Source of the DNA: JACQAI01 sp035507915
Lineage (GTDB): Bacteria; Pseudomonadota; Alphaproteobacteria; Elsterales; Elsteraceae
DNA length: 8,310 nt
Reading direction: 5' to 3'
Assembly: GCA_035507915.1 (NCBI GenBank)
Contig: DATJNS010000149.1
Coordinates: forward strand, 1-8,310
Shown: one piece after another, positions 5,843 through 8,310 of the stretch
Layout of the letters: each line of letters starts with the position of its first letter
Position numbering within the stretch: position 1 is the first letter of the stretch
Program-made: the position numbers and the translations under genes
The notes under the pieces: model-generated
Told to the model about the DNA's origin: nothing
Seen by the model: only the letters and a program-made list of their open reading frames with translations
Database searches by the model: none

Positions 5843-6978
5843 ACCGGGAGACGGCATACGAGTGCCGCAGTTGCGGCGCGCGTGCGCCAGTCACCGAGCC
5901 GCTCTGGCGCTGCCCCGCCTGCGGCGCGCCGCTCCTGCTGTCGCCGGGTGCCGGCTTCGCGCGCGGCCAGATCCGCGTCGAGGTCGCCTCGATGTGGCGT
6001 TACGGCGCGGCGATCCGGGTGCCCGGCCCGCGCGTGTCGCTCGGCGAGGGCTTGACGCCGCTGGTGCCCGGCGAGATCGACGGCTGCCCGGTGCGCTTCA
6101 AGCTCGAGTGCCTGATGCCGACCGGCTCGTTCAAGGACCGCGGCACCGCCGTGATGATGAACCACCTGCTCGACCGCGGCGTGGCGAGCCTGCTCGAGGA
6201 TTCCTCGGGCAACGCCGGCGCCTCGATCGCGCACTACGCCGCCGCGGCCGGCATCGCGTGCACCATCTTCGTGCCGGCGGCCGCGCCGCGCGCCAAGCGC
6301 ATCCAGATCGCCGCGTCGGGCGCCCGCGTCGTATCGGTGCCGGGCACGCGCCAGGACGTCGCGGATCGCGCGCTCGAGGCGGCCGCCACGAGCTTCTACG
6401 CCAGCCACAACTGGCAGCCCTTCTTCATCGAGGGCACCAAGACGCTCGCCTTCGAGCTGTGGGAACAGCTCGGCTGCCGCGCGCCCGACAACATCATCGT
6501 GCCGGTCGGCTACGGCTCCAACATCCTGGGCTGCGCGTTCGGCTTCGCCGAGCTCGCCGCCGCCGGCGAGCTCGATCGCGCGCCGCGCCTGTTCGCCGTC
6601 CAGGCCGAGAACTGCGCGCCCTTCCTCGCCGCTTGGCGCGCCGGCGGCGACGCGCTGCCGCCGTTCGACGTCACGCCCACGGTCGCCGACGGCATCGCCA
6701 CGCAGCGCCCCGTGCGCCTGAAGGAGGTCCTGGACGCGGTCCGCGCCTCGGGCGGCGCGGTGGTCGGCGTGCCCGAGGCCGCGATCGCGGGCGCCCTCGC
6801 CGCGCTCGGCCGGCGCGGGCTGTTCGTCGAGCCGACCAGCGCCACCGCCTTCGCCGCGGCCGCCGGGCTGATCGCCGACCGCACGATCGCGCGCGACCAC
6901 ACGACGGTGGTGGTGCTGACCGGCCACGGCCTCAAGGCCGCGCCGGTGATCGGCGATCTTCTGGAAATCGCCGGCTGA
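5839..6978 (+). CDS. PLP-dependent threonine synthase-like enzyme with N-terminal zinc ribbon
   Basis: This 379-residue cytoplasmic enzyme belongs to the fold-type II PLP family (threonine synthase / threonine dehydratase group). Four cysteines, C9-x2-C12 and C25-x2-C28, form a likely zinc ribbon, as seen in many ThrC-like proteins. The catalytic core follows: LGEGLTPL (68-75), TGSFKDRG (95-102) with Lys99 as the predicted Schiff-base lysine, SSGNAGAS (123-130) for substrate carboxylate binding, VPVGYGSN (221-228) as the phosphate-binding loop, EPTSAT (331-336), and TGHGLK (361-366) typical of threonine synthases. If a true ThrC, it converts O-phosphohomoserine to threonine, but paralogues with other beta-elimination or replacement reactions share these motifs. 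The GTG at 5839 is preferred because a GGAG lies 5 nt upstream; GTG at 5812 would add nine residues. It is divergent from the importer operon, so a role in using an imported amino acid or peptide is possible but unproven. Confidence 0.85.
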   Translation: MNRETAYECRSCGARAPVTEPLWRCPACGAPLLLSPGAGFARGQIRVEVASMWRYGAAIRVPGPRVSLGEGLTPLVPGEIDGCPVRFKLECLMPTGSFKDRGTAVMMNHLLDRGVASLLEDSSGNAGASIAHYAAAAGIACTIFVPAAAPRAKRIQIAASGARVVSVPGTRQDVADRALEAAATSFYASHNWQPFFIEGTKTLAFELWEQLGCRAPDNIIVPVGYGSNILGCAFGFAELAAAGELDRAPRLFAVQAENCAPFLAAWRAGGDALPPFDVTPTVADGIATQRPVRLKEVLDAVRASGGAVVGVPEAAIAGALAALGRRGLFVEPTSATAFAAAAGLIADRTIARDHTTVVVLTGHGLKAAPVIGDLLEIAG

Positions 6979-6988
6979 CGGCCGACCG

Positions 6989-8310
6989 CTAGGCCGGCGC
7001 GCGGGTCAGCAGAGTCTCGAACTCGGCGGCGGGAACCGGCCGGCTGAACAGATAGCCCTGGCCGATGTCGCATTCGTGATCGAGCAGGAAATCGACGTGC
7101 TGGTCGAGCTCGACGCCCTCGGCGACCACGTGCATCCCCAGCGAGTGCGCGAGCTTGATGATGCTGCGCGTGATCGTCGCGCCTTCCCCGTTCTCGTGCA
7201 GCGTCTTGATGAACGAGGCGTCGATCTTGACCGTGCTCGCCGGGAACCGCATCAGGTAGCTGAGCGACGAGTAGCCGGTGCCGAAATCGTCGATCGCGAT
7301 CGGGATGTTGAGCTCCTTGAACCACTGGAACGTATCCATCACCACGGAGTCGTCGGACACCAGCACCGACTCGGTGACCTCGACCTCGAGCTTCTCGGGG
7401 GCGAGCCCGGTGTCCTCGAGGATCGACGTGACGCTGCCGATCACGCTCTGGCGACGGAACTGCACGGTCGACAGGTTGACGGCCAGCCGCAGGTCGGCGA
7501 TGCCGGCATCGCGCCATTTGCGGGTTTGGGTGCAGGCCTCGCGCATCATCCAGTCGCTGATCGGCGCGATCATGCCGGTGCGCTCCGCGACCGGGATGAA
7601 TTCGCCGGGTGGAATCATCGCATGCTCGGGATGCTGCCAGCGCAAGAGCGCCTCCATCCCGGTGATGCGGCGCGTCTTCAGGTCGACCTTCGGCTGATAG
7701 TAGACGCGCAGCTGGTCGCGCTCGAGGGCGTGACGCAGCTCGAACTTTATGAAGCGCAGCCGGTCGGCCTGGTCGCTCAGCACGCGGCGGAAGAACTGGT
7801 AGCGCGGGCTGTGGGCGGCGCGGGCGTGCGCGAGCGCCAGGTCGGCATGCCGCATCATCTGCGCGGCGTCGATACCGTCGCGCGGATATTGCGCGAGCCC
7901 GACGCTGGCCGGAATGTCGACCTCGAACAGCCCGTCGAGGTCGATCGCGTCCCGCTGCAGCTCGTCCAGCACGCGCTCGGCGAACACCGAGGCGTGATCC
8001 TCGCGGGCGACGGTCGGCAGCAGGATGGCGAACTCGACGCCGGTCAGGCGCGCGACGACCGCGCCAGGGCCGGCGAGATGAAGCAGCCGCTCGGCGACGC
8101 CGCGCAACACACGGTTGCCCTGGGCATGGCCGAGGAAGTCGTTGATCTGGTGAAAGTCGTCGAGGCCGACGATGGCGAGCGTCCCCGCCGCCCCGCCTCC
8201 CCCCGAGACGGCCTGGGTCAAGGCGGCGAAGAAGGCCTCACGCGTGGGCAGCCCGGTTTCATCGTCGACCGCCTCCCGCTGCGACTTGCGCGATCTCGCG
8301 CGTCCAGCGG
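6989..8310 (-). CDS. Cyclic-di-GMP phosphodiesterase, degenerate GGDEF plus EAL (partial, N-terminus outside window)
   Basis: The reading frame is open to the right edge, so the start is missing; the TTG at 8221 is internal because GGDEF sequence (DETGLPTREAFFAAL) precedes it. From N to C the visible part holds a GGDEF domain (about 8270-7800) and an EAL domain (about 7760-7010). The GGDEF signature is TGVEF (codons 8030-8044) and the RxxD inhibitory site is absent, so cyclase activity is unlikely. The EAL domain looks catalytically complete: EALLRW (EAL codons 7646-7654), NLS, EVTES, IDDFGTGYSS, STVKID, VAEGVE and QGYLFSRP. The likely activity is hydrolysis of c-di-GMP to pGpG, with the GGDEF part perhaps a GTP sensor. 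Missing N-terminal sensory or membrane domains cannot be judged. Its stop lies 10 bp from that of the convergent PLP enzyme gene, with no obvious terminator between. Confidence 0.93.
   Translation of the reverse strand, partial: AGRARSRKSQREAVDDETGLPTREAFFAALTQAVSGGGGAAGTLAIVGLDDFHQINDFLGHAQGNRVLRGVAERLLHLAGPGAVVARLTGVEFAILLPTVAREDHASVFAERVLDELQRDAIDLDGLFEVDIPASVGLAQYPRDGIDAAQMMRHADLALAHARAAHSPRYQFFRRVLSDQADRLRFIKFELRHALERDQLRVYYQPKVDLKTRRITGMEALLRWQHPEHAMIPPGEFIPVAERTGMIAPISDWMMREACTQTRKWRDAGIADLRLAVNLSTVQFRRQSVIGSVTSILEDTGLAPEKLEVEVTESVLVSDDSVVMDTFQWFKELNIPIAIDDFGTGYSSLSYLMRFPASTVKIDASFIKTLHENGEGATITRSIIKLAHSLGMHVVAEGVELDQHVDFLLDHECDIGQGYLFSRPVPAAEFETLLTRAPA

Noticed and set aside
5607..6992. 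Alternative plus-strand frame across the PLP enzyme gene
   Set aside because: Arg/Ala-rich shadow without motifs; the overlapping frame encodes an intact PLP enzyme.
6970..6998. GCCGGC inverted repeat between the two convergent stop codons as a shared terminator
   Set aside because: The arms are 6-bp self-complementary GC words common in this DNA, the loop is 17 nt and neither side has a T-tract.

Overview
The window is very GC-rich, with G/C-heavy third codon positions. Its dense gene layout and protein families suggest an environmental alphaproteobacterium, perhaps of the Bradyrhizobium, Reyranella or Rhodospirillales type. The phylum-level guess is moderate; anything finer is a guess. I see no tRNA, rRNA, CRISPR array, insertion sequence or phage gene.

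Left two thirds (1-5650, all on the minus strand): one oligopeptide/dipeptide-family ABC importer operon, read right to left. A sigma70-like promoter (5620-5648) precedes a DppD/OppD-type ATPase (4573-5574, TTG start). A DppF/OppF-type ATPase follows (3578-4576, ATGA overlap with its predecessor). Then come two tandem paralogous periplasmic substrate-binding proteins (1947-3551 and 262-1875) and the first residues of a DppB/OppB-type permease (1-143), cut by the window edge. The second permease is presumably just outside. The order ATPase-ATPase-receptor-receptor-permease is the reverse of the common A-B-C-D-F order. A perfect 16-bp stem-loop (207-242) lies between the last receptor gene and the permease gene.

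Middle (5839-6978, plus strand): a divergent gene for a threonine-synthase-like PLP enzyme with an N-terminal four-cysteine zinc ribbon. A 264-bp intergenic region separates it from the operon and holds the operon promoter. A possible 10-residue upstream ORF overlaps its GTG start.

Right end (6989-8310, minus strand): the C-terminal part of a cyclic-di-GMP protein with a degenerate GGDEF domain and an intact EAL phosphodiesterase domain. It converges on the PLP enzyme gene with 10 bp between stop codons. Its 5' end lies outside the window.

The transporter probably takes up a peptide-like or other family-5 ligand, with two alternative receptors feeding one membrane complex. I find no clear evidence of a wholly new system. 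The most notable points are the receptor pair (same length, ungapped, about 78% identical, divergence concentrated in one C-terminal block), their four conserved cysteines including a CxxC, and the intercistronic UUCG stem-loop.
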